This document shows positions 13,742 to 20,899 of a stretch of DNA of 20,899 nucleotides, one piece after another. The stretch spans positions 1 to 20,899 of the forward strand of contig JBBISU010000054.1 in NCBI GenBank assembly GCA_037441225.1, in the 5' to 3' direction. This stretch comes from JBBFMJ01 sp037441225. GTDB lineage: Bacteria > Acidobacteriota > Thermoanaerobaculia > UBA2201. The notes under the pieces were generated by a model. The model ran no database searches and was not told the origin of the DNA. It saw only the letters and a list, made by a program, of their open reading frames with translations. The stretch's first letter is position 1; every line of letters starts with the position of its first letter. A program made the position numbers and the translations under genes.

Positions 13742-15730
13742 CTATAAGTTTTGAACTATTCTTGGGGTTATAAAAATTAAAAGTTCATCATGCCTTTTTG
13801 AAATATTCTTGTTTTTAAAAGCATTCCCCAAGATAGGAATTTTATGCAAAAAGGGAATTCTATCCTGTGATCTGTTATCTGTTATTTGATAGATTCCACC
13901 AATAACAGTTGTTCCCCCATCTTTTACCATTATCTTTGTCTGTGCTTCCCTTGTGGAAATTGGAGCATTTGTTCCACCTACTACCATTAAAGCAGTCAAA
14001 GGTTCTCTTTTCTTAACATCCACTTGCATTGAAATAGTACCTGCCTCTGTAATCTGTGGGGTTACCTGAAGCATCAATGTTGCATCTATATAACTTACTG
14101 TATATGTATTATTTGCTGTTGTTTGGACTGGTATTTGCACACCACTTTGAACTTTTGCAGGAAGGTTATCTTGAGTTATAACCCTTGGTGATGAAATTAT
14201 TTTTACAAGTCCTTCTGATTCTGCTGCTGTTAAAGCTAAATCCAAATTAAAAGAGCCAAGGATATTTCCAAAAGTAGCATCAAGCAATGTTGCTCCTTTT
14301 GGAAGAGTTACATCACCAACTATATCATAAGTATAAGGAAATTTTAAACCCGTCGGATTACCATGGACTGTATCTGCCACGCCAGTAAAACCCCAAATAA
14401 TACCTAATTGTTGAGAAAAATTCTTTGTTGTTTCAACTATTCTTGCTTCAATCAATACCTGACGAGGTGGAATATCTAAATGTTTGATTAAATTTAATGC
14501 ACGAGGTAAATATTTTTCAATGTCCATTATTATTAATGTATTTGTTCTTTCATCAATAAATAAATCACCTCTTTCACTCATAACCTTTTTAATCTTTGCT
14601 TGAATCTCTTCTGCCCTTGCATAAGATAGCCTTTTAATCATTGTCTGTATTGGCATATTCAAGTCCTCTTCTTTTTCCAGCTGCCTTTTTTGTTGTGCTT
14701 CTTGTGCCAATCTTGTGGAAGGAGCTATCCTCATTATGTTATTTTCTAAAACATAACCCAAATGATTTATTTTTAAAATTAATTCCAAGGCTTGATCCCA
14801 AGGAACTTGTTGTACTCTTAAATTAACTGTTGCAGTAACTCCTGGATCCAATACAAAATTCAAACCAGATAGTTCTGAAAAAGTATTAAGTACATCAACA
14901 AGAGGCGCATCTTTTAAAGCCAAGTCAATTAATTCCCCTGTATATTTTGTTGTTGGCTGGGTTATTGCCTTTGGCTCAAATTGAGAGACTATAGTTTCCT
15001 CAGAAGTTTGCGCAACAGGTGATGCTTCAGTAATTTCATTATTATCTTTAAAAGAAATTTTGTAGCCATTTTTTATTTTTTCAATGGCATTTTTATCCTT
15101 TAATGGAGTATATAAAACAACCCTTGTAATAGGATTGGGATTAATTTTAAATTGGGAAACTTTAAGTTTTGAAATCTCTGGTTGATTTATAAAAAAATTA
15201 GAGCTTTTATGAAGGTTTAATGTATCATCAAAATCAATTACCATTCTATCAGGATTTTCCAAAAAGATTACCTTTGGATCTGGAAGATTATTGCCAGAAA
15301 TATAAACAACAGGAGAATCATTTTCAAATTCTACATCAACTTTATTTAAGGTTTTTTGAGAAGAGCCACTTAAAACAACTTTTAACCCATTTTCAGCTTT
15401 TAAAATATTTGGTTCCTTTTCTCTTTCCATTGGAATTGAAAATATGGTTTTGCCATTTAAAAAATTTATTTTTATGGGTTCTGGAAATTTCAATGTAGAA
15501 ATTTGAGAAGGAATTTTTGGAGAAGGAAAAGTTTGGGGAAGTTCCAATATCCAGTTTTGATTTTCATCAAAATAAAGAGTGTAATTTAAATCAAAATCAG
15601 ATATTAATTCTAAAGTAAAATCCTTTATGCCCTCCTCTGTCTTGATTTCTTTCAAAACCCTTTCTTGTCCTTCTAAAAACAAAGAAAAAATTAGAATAAA
15701 AATTACTGCAAATAAATATTTAGCTTTCAT
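13742..15730 (-). CDS. pilQ: Type IV pilus secretin PilQ, 662 aa
   Basis: Outer-membrane ring through which the type IV pilus leaves the cell. Signal peptide (1 to about 21), AMIN-like domains at about 35-100 and 110-230, a linker with Ser/Thr/Pro (235-262), an STN domain (265-340, DAPLVDVLNTFSELSGLNFV), a secretin N1-type domain (365-420, SYARAEEIQAKIKKVM) and the secretin beta-barrel domain from about 424 (RQVLIEARIVETT) through EGLVKIISSPRV, DGGTTVIGGIY, IPFLHKIPILGNAFKN and the closing LLIFITPRIV. Fits PilQ best because of the pilMNOP genes upstream. ATG follows AAAAGGAGG, 15 bases after pilP. Confidence 0.97.
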   Translation of the reverse strand: MKAKYLFAVIFILIFSLFLEGQERVLKEIKTEEGIKDFTLELISDFDLNYTLYFDENQNWILELPQTFPSPKIPSQISTLKFPEPIKINFLNGKTIFSIPMEREKEPNILKAENGLKVVLSGSSQKTLNKVDVEFENDSPVVYISGNNLPDPKVIFLENPDRMVIDFDDTLNLHKSSNFFINQPEISKLKVSQFKINPNPITRVVLYTPLKDKNAIEKIKNGYKISFKDNNEITEASPVAQTSEETIVSQFEPKAITQPTTKYTGELIDLALKDAPLVDVLNTFSELSGLNFVLDPGVTATVNLRVQQVPWDQALELILKINHLGYVLENNIMRIAPSTRLAQEAQQKRQLEKEEDLNMPIQTMIKRLSYARAEEIQAKIKKVMSERGDLFIDERTNTLIIMDIEKYLPRALNLIKHLDIPPRQVLIEARIVETTKNFSQQLGIIWGFTGVADTVHGNPTGLKFPYTYDIVGDVTLPKGATLLDATFGNILGSFNLDLALTAAESEGLVKIISSPRVITQDNLPAKVQSGVQIPVQTTANNTYTVSYIDATLMLQVTPQITEAGTISMQVDVKKREPLTALMVVGGTNAPISTREAQTKIMVKDGGTTVIGGIYQITDNRSQDRIPFLHKIPILGNAFKNKNISKRHDELLIFITPRIVQNL

Positions 15731-15745
15731 ATTTAATCCTCCTTT

Positions 15746-16228
15746 TCATTTTGTAGTTGGGGTTTCTAAACATTTTTCTACATCCTCATAAGGGTTTATC
15801 TTTGTTGGATCATTTACTTTTTGCCTGTAATATACGCAATTTAAATCAATTTTTGTAATTTGTCCATCTGCCAATAAATCTCCTTCTTTTAATAAATATA
15901 AATCATTTTGCTTTGAAAGAATTTGGGCAACATAAGAACCTTTAACCTTCCATATACCATTTAATTGAATATCATCCCAATAAATGCATATTATCCCTTC
16001 TGTACATTCTTCTGTTGTTTCTTCTCTTTTTCCAATTAAAAGTGATTTAAAGGGATCTCTTCTTCCTTTTGGATCATAAAAATAATTAGAAGGTGCATTT
16101 ATATCAACATCTGTTAAAATTTGCTCTATTTTTTCTCCTTCCATACTTTTTTCTTCTGGTGTTTCAGCTTTCTGGGCTATTAAAAAAGAAGAAAAAACTA
16201 TTAAAAATAAAATTAAAAGTTTCTTCAT
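15746..16228 (-). CDS. pilP: Pilus assembly protein PilP, 160 aa
   Basis: Periplasmic connector between the PilN-PilO inner-membrane dimer and the PilQ secretin. Short N-terminal signal (MKKLLILFLIVFSSFLIAQ), a flexible acidic stretch (20-48), the family hallmark YDPKGRRDPFKSL (51-63) and a beta-rich HR domain with IQLNGIW, AQIL and LLKEGDLL. Unlike proteobacterial PilP it has no lipobox cysteine after the signal, so it would be a soluble or signal-anchored protein. It has four cysteines (75, 81, 131, 153) that could pair. Overlaps pilO by four bases; a GGGGGG run lies just ahead of the start. Confidence 0.9.
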   Translation of the reverse strand: MKKLLILFLIVFSSFLIAQKAETPEEKSMEGEKIEQILTDVDINAPSNYFYDPKGRRDPFKSLLIGKREETTEECTEGIICIYWDDIQLNGIWKVKGSYVAQILSKQNDLYLLKEGDLLADGQITKIDLNCVYYRQKVNDPTKINPYEDVEKCLETPTTK

Positions 16229-16857
16229 TTCTTACCCCCCTTTTTTGCACCTTTTGTACTTTTCTTTTGTGCAGTTTCTTCTTCAGGTGTCTCTTCTTTA
16301 TATATATAGCTTAAAAGAGTTATTTTAGTTGAAATTGTTGATCTTTCCCCTTTTTTTGTAACGCTTTTAATATCCATATCGGAAACATTTATTATCCTTG
16401 GAAGGGTCCTTAACTTATCAAAGAAAAGAGCCAAATTATGATAAGTTCCATCAAGATTAACAGAGATAGGCCATTCATAATAAAATTCTTTATCAATAAA
16501 GTTTTGACTTGGAACAAAAGATCTAAAGCCAAAATCACCTTCTTCTGCTAAACTTTTAATCCTTTTTAAAATAACATGGGTTTCTTTCTGAGGTGGAAGC
16601 ATAATTTTAAGATCCCGCAATTGTTTATCTAATTTTGCAACCTCTTCTTGAAGTGAACCCAACTTTGTCCTTGCTGCTTCCCCTTTTTGTATCTCTGTTT
16701 GCAAACCCTGTAATTCTTTATCTAATTTGGATATTTCTTGTTTGAGTTTTTTTACTGGAATTTGTAAAACTAAGACAACAATAGCAATTAAAATTATAAG
16801 CCCAATTGCTGCTCCAAAATATATTGGTTTGCCTTCTAATCCTGTTTTAAATGCCAT
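16225..16857 (-). CDS. pilO: Pilus assembly protein PilO, 210 aa
   Basis: Bitopic inner-membrane protein that pairs with PilN in the alignment complex. One membrane segment (about 12-33), a coiled coil (35-85, KLDKELQGLQTEIQKGE), then the ferredoxin-like periplasmic core with LPPQKETHVILKRIKSLAEEG and YHNLALFFDKLRTLPRIINV. The tail is a Lys/Gly-rich basic stretch (about 198-210). ATG follows GGGGGAATTT. Nine bases after pilN, overlapping pilP. Confidence 0.95.
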   Translation of the reverse strand: MAFKTGLEGKPIYFGAAIGLIILIAIVVLVLQIPVKKLKQEISKLDKELQGLQTEIQKGEAARTKLGSLQEEVAKLDKQLRDLKIMLPPQKETHVILKRIKSLAEEGDFGFRSFVPSQNFIDKEFYYEWPISVNLDGTYHNLALFFDKLRTLPRIINVSDMDIKSVTKKGERSTISTKITLLSYIYKEETPEEETAQKKSTKGAKKGGKK

Positions 16858-16866
16858 AAATTCCCC

Positions 16867-17475
16867 CTAAGAGACCTTATTTTCTTTCTTTTCTTCTTTT
16901 TGTTGTTCTTTCTTAGGCACAAAGCTAAAATTAACAGTCAAAGAAAAAGTATTATAATCCTTTGCTTCTTTCATTTCCTTTAAAGAAGGTTCCTCAAAAT
17001 ATGGTGATTCAGAAAGGCGCTGAAGAAATTCTGCCACCGAATTTGGATTAAAGGTATTCCCTTTTATTTCCATTGTATTCCCTTTCAAAGTCAAGTCTGT
17101 AAGCCATAAAAGATCTGGGATAAGTGACGCAAGTTCATCCATTATATGAACAGGTCCTTCCTGGTTTGCCCTTAAATCTTTAATTATTGTCAATTTTTTT
17201 TCTAATTTTGCCTTTCTTGCCTCAAAATCATTTACCTGATCTATAAATGGCTTTAACGCCTCTGCTTGCTCTTTTGCACTTTGAACTTTTGCACTAAGTT
17301 TGATTTTTTTGCTCTGATTTGAAAACCATAGCCAGCCCCCTATTAAAATCCCCAAAATCAAAAAGCCAATAATTATGTAATTGTTTAAATTTTCTAAAGG
17401 AACACCTGTTGGTATTACAGCAGGCTTTCTGGCTAAGGCAACTTTTGCTTCTGGTAAAAGGTTTATTTTTATCAT
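16867..17475 (-). CDS. pilN: Pilus assembly protein PilN, 202 aa
   Basis: Bitopic inner-membrane protein whose short cytoplasmic N-terminus binds PilM. The binding motif INLLPE is at residues 4-9. A Pro-rich spacer, one membrane segment (33-50), a coiled coil (55-105) and a ferredoxin-like periplasmic core follow, with IPDLLWLTDLTLKGN and AEFLQRLSESPYF. The C-terminus is an acidic/basic tail (KKEQQKEEKKENK). ATG follows GGAG that lies in the last codons of pilM; two bases separate the genes. Confidence 0.95.
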   Translation of the reverse strand: MIKINLLPEAKVALARKPAVIPTGVPLENLNNYIIIGFLILGILIGGWLWFSNQSKKIKLSAKVQSAKEQAEALKPFIDQVNDFEARKAKLEKKLTIIKDLRANQEGPVHIMDELASLIPDLLWLTDLTLKGNTMEIKGNTFNPNSVAEFLQRLSESPYFEEPSLKEMKEAKDYNTFSLTVNFSFVPKKEQQKEEKKENKVS

Positions 17476-17477
17476 AA

Positions 17478-18539
17478 TTAATCTCCTACCTCTCTTATTG
17501 CCAGCCCTGTGGCTATTGCCATAGCAGGACCTATATCATTAACCCATGCTGGGTCATATATAGATTCATTGTATTTAATTTTTGTAAAAGGATTTAATAT
17601 TTCAACTGGGGTTTGCAATTTCTGCTGGACTAAACTTGATAAATTCACAACCTTGCTACAGCCACCAGCTAATACTATTCTATCAATTTTATCTATTTGC
17701 AAAGAGGAACAACAAAAATCCAGTGTTTTTCTAATTTCATTTATTAGTTCTTCCGTTACAAGATTACAGACAGGGATTATCTCTTCTAAGGTATGACCTG
17801 CAACTGCTTCTCCTTTTTTTAATGCTTCTGCTTGTTCCGCATTTATTGAGAGTTCTTTCATAATTGCTTCAGTGTATTGGTTTCCTCCATATGTTATATC
17901 TCTCCAAAAGGATGATTGTCCATCCACTAAAACATTAAAATTCATAACAGAAGCACCAATGTTTATAAGAGCAATCTTCTCTCCTGAAAATGTTCCATAA
18001 ATGGCTTCAAAGCAATTCTGTAAAGCAAAAGCATCCACATCTACAAGAACAGGGTTTTTGCCGCATTGGGTTACAACATTTGTATAATCAGAAACCTTAT
18101 CCTTCTTTGCTACAACTAAAATTATTGACATATTTTGTCCGTCTGGCTCATCTCCCAAATATTGATAACTCAGGTTTACCTCTTCAATATTAAAGGGAAC
18201 ATATCCTTCTGCTTCCCACTTGATTGATTCAGCTAATTCCTCTTGTGCCATTATTGGGAGAGTTATTTTTTTGACAATAACTGAATGACCAGAAATTGAA
18301 ATTCCAACATTTGGATTTTTAATGCCTAACTGATTTAGAAGCCCTGAGATTGTCTCAACAACCAAAGAAGCATCCATTATACCACCTTCAACTATTGCTT
18401 CACTTGAAATATTTGAATAGCCTATTTTTTCTGCAAAATACTCATCACCTTTTTTCTTTAGTTCAAGAACTTTTATAGATGATGAGCCAATATCTAAACC
18501 TATAATATTCTTACTTCTTCTACCAAATATACCAAACAT
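17478..18539 (-). CDS. pilM: Pilus assembly ATPase PilM (actin-like), 353 aa
   Basis: Cytoplasmic actin/FtsA-fold protein that binds the N-terminus of PilN and links the pilus motor to the envelope complex. Phosphate-binding motif GLDIGSSSIKVLEL near the N-terminus, the second motif ALINIGASVMNFNVL in the middle and the adenosine motif IVLAGGCSKVVNL near the C-terminus are all visible. The frame is open to a TTG at 18554, but the ATG at 18539 (MFGIFGRRSKN, typical of PilM) has a GGTGGGGG ribosome site five bases ahead, so I use it. First gene of the 15-gene run. Confidence 0.96.
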   Translation of the reverse strand: MFGIFGRRSKNIIGLDIGSSSIKVLELKKKGDEYFAEKIGYSNISSEAIVEGGIMDASLVVETISGLLNQLGIKNPNVGISISGHSVIVKKITLPIMAQEELAESIKWEAEGYVPFNIEEVNLSYQYLGDEPDGQNMSIILVVAKKDKVSDYTNVVTQCGKNPVLVDVDAFALQNCFEAIYGTFSGEKIALINIGASVMNFNVLVDGQSSFWRDITYGGNQYTEAIMKELSINAEQAEALKKGEAVAGHTLEEIIPVCNLVTEELINEIRKTLDFCCSSLQIDKIDRIVLAGGCSKVVNLSSLVQQKLQTPVEILNPFTKIKYNESIYDPAWVNDIGPAMAIATGLAIREVGD

Positions 18540-18544
18540 TTGAA

Positions 18545-18552
18545 CCCCCACC
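18545..18552 (-). promoter_or_regulatory. pilM ribosome binding site (decides the start)
   Basis: GGTGGGGG on the minus strand, five bases before the ATG at 18539. The alternative TTG at 18554 lies on the other side of this site and would place the purine run inside the coding sequence. Confidence 0.8.
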
Positions 18553-18601
18553 AATAAAATTTAGGCTCCAAAAAACATATAAATATTTCATTCTGTATAA
18601 T

Positions 18602-18631
18602 TTTTTACCATATAATATACCCATTTGTCAA
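18602..18631 (-). promoter_or_regulatory. Candidate promoter of the pilM-led operon
   Basis: A perfect TTGACA (18626-18631) is followed after 18 bases by TAAAAA (18602-18607; 4 of 6). The predicted leader is about 55 bases. A second AT-rich element (TATATTATAT) lies within the spacer. It is the only good -35 box in the 176-base gap upstream of pilM, but the -10 box is weak. Confidence 0.45.
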
Positions 18632-18656
18632 GCGGAATTTAATTTTAAACATATCC

Positions 18657-18696
18657 TACCCTTAAAAAGTAAGGAAATAAAAGAATAATAAGGGTA
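18657..18696 (-). other. Inverted repeat after the SGNH hydrolase gene, weak terminator candidate
   Basis: TACCCTTA (18657-18664) and TAAGGGTA (18689-18696) form a perfect 8-bp stem, with a 24-base purine/AT-rich loop on the plus strand. No T tract follows on the minus strand, so it is not a standard intrinsic terminator. It could slow polymerase, protect the 3' end of the fadL-hydrolase mRNA or be an operator for the pil promoter just downstream. Confidence 0.4.
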
Positions 18697-18715
18697 TTTA
18701 ATTTTTAAAATTTTT

Positions 18716-20011
18716 TTAAAAACTTATTTTATTCCATATAAAATTCTTCCTGAAAAATATGGAAAGCCATTCTTCCCAATCCTTCAAAACAATTTGGTCT
18801 ATATTAAAAAATGGTAGAGTGGGGGTCGTTTCAAAAGAGAAAGGTGAAAGTCCAATATAAGGCAGATTACAACCATAATAAGAATTAAAACTATTAATGA
18901 ATTCATTTGCAAGGAAGGTATAACCAAGAGCTGTTGGATGGACGCCATCGTAGCTAAAAAGCCCACCTTGAAGGAAATCTGATGTAAAATTCATTCCAGC
19001 AATTTCTATTCCTTCTTCACTTACATTATGAAAAAAACTGTTAACATCAAAGAAAGCATAACCTTGCTTTAAAGCTTCTCTTTTGATTACATCATTGTAA
19101 AAAGCAATATATTCATGAATAGTAGCTGTCTCACTTGGTGTTAAAACGGTAAAATCAGGAAGTGGTTCACCTTTTCCTCCTAATTCTTGAGGAATCCCAT
19201 ATCCTTGAGATATGTATTCTTTTGCTGTAAGTAAAATATAAGAATCTAAACTTACAAATGGAGACCCAGTGTCTGATTGACCTAAATAAGGGATTAAATT
19301 TCCATTTTGGTCATAAACAGGGAGACCTGTTGCTGGATTTACTATAAAAGGTGGAATTGTTGTAACAAATGGGATTGCCGTAACATCTGGAATATTTGCA
19401 ACTATCCCATAAGGAACATATGCCTTTACTGTATTCAGTAATTGAATATAAAGATTTTCAAAGGTCTCTTTTGGAGTAATTGTCAAACCAATTATTACAG
19501 TACCCATAAGGGCAGCACCTAATGCATCATTGTTTCCAATCCATATTAAAATTACATCTGGCTGAAGTGATAGCGCTTGTTCAACTTGTGTCCCAAGCCC
19601 TCTTAATATTAAATCATTCATATCGCCACTTTTCTTGTTCAAACAATCATAAAGGTTTGCACCAGGAACTGCTAAATTATCATAAGGTCTTTCCAAATAT
19701 AAATTTAAGGGCTCTCCATCTTCTTCTGATATTGGTTCAATTGTTACAGGAGACAATGATTTTAGTTCCAAAAGAGCAGGAATACCTGGATAAGAAACAA
19801 AGGGTTGTTGAAAATCAGAGATTCCAAACTGTTTTGCAATCAACGCAGGTATTGAATTTTTTTGATAGTCCACCATAAGCCCACCAGAGGAAAAGGCAGC
19901 AAATAAACTATCACCTATTGCAACTACTTTTTTAAAGTTTGATAAATCACAATTTGAAGAAAATGAAAATAAGGAAAATAAAATCAGAGAAAAAAATATT
20001 AATTTCTTCAT
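18716..20011 (-). CDS. Exported SGNH/GDSL hydrolase, 431 aa
   Basis: Lipase/esterase-type hydrolase. Signal peptide (1 to about 19, with SNC at 19-21 giving a weak lipobox-like end at Cys21). All four SGNH blocks are present: AIGDSL with nucleophile Ser35 (block I), LAVPGAN with Gly117 (II), WIGNNDAL with Asn160 (III) and DGVHPT with Asp355 and His358 (V). The protein is longer than the usual 200-250 residues, with a large insert (about 205-300) between blocks III and V and an extra C-terminal stretch. ATG follows AGGAGG. It lies 10 bases after the FadL-type channel gene, so an ester or lipid is a likely substrate. Whether it is anchored by lipid at Cys21 is unclear. Confidence 0.92.
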   Translation of the reverse strand: MKKLIFFSLILFSLFSFSSNCDLSNFKKVVAIGDSLFAAFSSGGLMVDYQKNSIPALIAKQFGISDFQQPFVSYPGIPALLELKSLSPVTIEPISEEDGEPLNLYLERPYDNLAVPGANLYDCLNKKSGDMNDLILRGLGTQVEQALSLQPDVILIWIGNNDALGAALMGTVIIGLTITPKETFENLYIQLLNTVKAYVPYGIVANIPDVTAIPFVTTIPPFIVNPATGLPVYDQNGNLIPYLGQSDTGSPFVSLDSYILLTAKEYISQGYGIPQELGGKGEPLPDFTVLTPSETATIHEYIAFYNDVIKREALKQGYAFFDVNSFFHNVSEEGIEIAGMNFTSDFLQGGLFSYDGVHPTALGYTFLANEFINSFNSYYGCNLPYIGLSPFSFETTPTLPFFNIDQIVLKDWEEWLSIFFRKNFIWNKISF

Positions 20012-20021
20012 AAAATTCCTC

Positions 20022-20899
20022 CTAAAAATTATAAGTTAATGAAAGCCCTAACAAGTGGGCATTATTTTCATACCATCCATTAAAACCATCCTGTTGAACA
20101 CCCTTCGTTGAGCGATCTTTAAATTTAAGATACATATAACCAGCATCAAAAGCCATTGTTTTTCCTTTATATCCAAAGCCCAAACAATAACCAATTCTAT
20201 CGGCATCTGGAAGCATTGGGTTCATATTTGAATTTGGCTGGGGGGTATCATCATAAACAATTCCAGTTCTCAAAGCCATCTTTTCACTGTAAAAATATTC
20301 AACACCAAATCTATAGTTATAAACATCATCCCAATTTGCATTATGGGTTGAGGAAAGCTCTGGATTATCTTTAAATTCAATTTCAAGCTTATCATAAGTT
20401 GACCATTGGGTCCAGCCAAGGTCAAATTCAAATTTGAAGTTTTCTACAATTGTAGTAGAAATTCCCAAAAAAGCCATAGCAGGAAATTCAATTGTTGTTT
20501 CAACTGGATGTTTACCTGTAGGAAAAATCTGTGAAACCATTGCATCAAAATCTGGATAACCAGTATAAATTTGTTTAAATTTTGCATATCCATCAAAGGC
20601 AACTTTTGCTTTACTATGATAAGAAATGCCTGCCTGCCATTTTGGAAAAAATTTATAAAGAATCCCAAAATCATACCCAACTTTTCCATCTCTTCCACCA
20701 TCCATTCTTACATGTCCAATGTTAGTGTAGGTCTGTGTATAAGGGTTAACTGCTCCAACATATTGCTCCAAATCAATATCAGCCATAAAATAATGAAGCC
20801 CAATTGAAATTCCTAAAACTTCTTTATATTTATAAGCTAAGGCAGTTGCAAAATTATAACCCCTTACATCTGCTTTTGTGGAAAGGTATCTTCCAGAAA
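20022..20899 (-). CDS. FadL/OMPP1/TodX-family outer-membrane channel, C-terminal part (cut by the window edge)
   Basis: Beta-barrel for uptake of long-chain fatty acids or other hydrophobic compounds. The frame stays open to base 20899 and reads upstream as GLHYF, VLGISI and GYNFATALAYKYKE, so the methionine at 20786 is internal. The visible 292 residues show typical FadL features: PKWQAGISYHSKAKVAFDG, the FPAMAFLGISTTI strand, FEFDLGWTQWSTYDKLEIEFKD, RFGVEYFYSEKMALRTGIVYDDTP, PDADRIGYCLGFGYK and a closing strand LLGLSLTYNF that ends in Phe, the usual barrel signature for outer-membrane insertion. The N-terminal plug and signal peptide lie outside the window. Probably cotranscribed with the SGNH hydrolase. 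Confidence 0.93.
   Translation of the reverse strand, partial: SGRYLSTKADVRGYNFATALAYKYKEVLGISIGLHYFMADIDLEQYVGAVNPYTQTYTNIGHVRMDGGRDGKVGYDFGILYKFFPKWQAGISYHSKAKVAFDGYAKFKQIYTGYPDFDAMVSQIFPTGKHPVETTIEFPAMAFLGISTTIVENFKFEFDLGWTQWSTYDKLEIEFKDNPELSSTHNANWDDVYNYRFGVEYFYSEKMALRTGIVYDDTPQPNSNMNPMLPDADRIGYCLGFGYKGKTMAFDAGYMYLKFKDRSTKGVQQDGFNGWYENNAHLLGLSLTYNF

Noticed and set aside
18520..18591. A 23-codon minus-strand frame with four Trp codons in the pilM leader, overlapping the pilM start (possible leader peptide)
   Set aside because: No ribosome site precedes its ATG, it would run into pilM out of frame, and the predicted transcript start lies only a few bases before it. Chance is the simplest reading.

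Overview
The window is about 20.9 kb of AT-rich DNA. Every gene I can support lies on the minus strand, so transcription runs from high to low coordinates. It encodes a diderm bacterium: it has a PilQ-type secretin with the full PilM-N-O-P alignment complex, a FadL-type outer-membrane channel, several exported proteins and lipoproteins, and a CIRCE-regulated groESL operon. Low G+C, lysine- and isoleucine-rich proteins, and an exported protein with an N-terminal domain type I associate with Acidobacteriota all fit a low-G+C, possibly thermophilic member of that or a neighbouring phylum. The phylum is an inference from a few genes, not a firm call.

Layout in transcription order, from the right. 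(1) 20899-18716: the C-terminal part of a FadL/OMPP1 channel, cut by the window edge, followed 10 bases later by an exported SGNH/GDSL hydrolase. (2) 18539-5950: an almost gap-free run of 15 genes with gaps of at most 17 bases and many start/stop overlaps. It holds pilM, pilN, pilO, pilP and pilQ, a small lipoprotein, a cysteine-rich lipoprotein with four IPT/TIG repeats, a TPR protein, a Roadblock/LC7 protein, accB, accC, a ThiE/TenI-family gene, a divergent shikimate-kinase-like gene, a metallophosphoesterase and a D-2-hydroxyacid dehydrogenase. (3) 5893-4691: an exported two-domain protein of unknown function with its own likely promoter and a strong terminator. (4) 4583-2475: a membrane-anchored penicillin-acylase-family (S45) Ntn hydrolase. 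(5) 2339-405: groES-groEL behind a consensus promoter and a perfect CIRCE operator, ending in a GNRA-loop terminator. (6) 1-350: non-coding sequence with an unexplained G+C-rich patch and a possible promoter firing off the left edge.

How the genes work together. PilM-N-O-P links the cytoplasmic pilus motor to the PilQ outer-membrane gate. The two lipoproteins directly after pilQ are candidates for accessory parts of that gate or for surface proteins. AccB and AccC form the biotin-carboxylase half of acetyl-CoA carboxylase; the carboxyltransferase genes are not here. The TPR and Roadblock genes that precede accB and overlap each other and accB could serve the carboxylase or the pilus. The shikimate-kinase-like and acc genes downstream of pilQ resemble the pil-aro-acc gene orders I recall from other bacteria.

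No tRNA, rRNA, CRISPR array, insertion sequence or intact mobile element was found. The window is mostly housekeeping and surface biology. The parts most worth a second look are the Cys-rich TIG lipoprotein, the TPR-Roadblock-AccB-AccC block, the divergent kinase and the exported two-domain protein.
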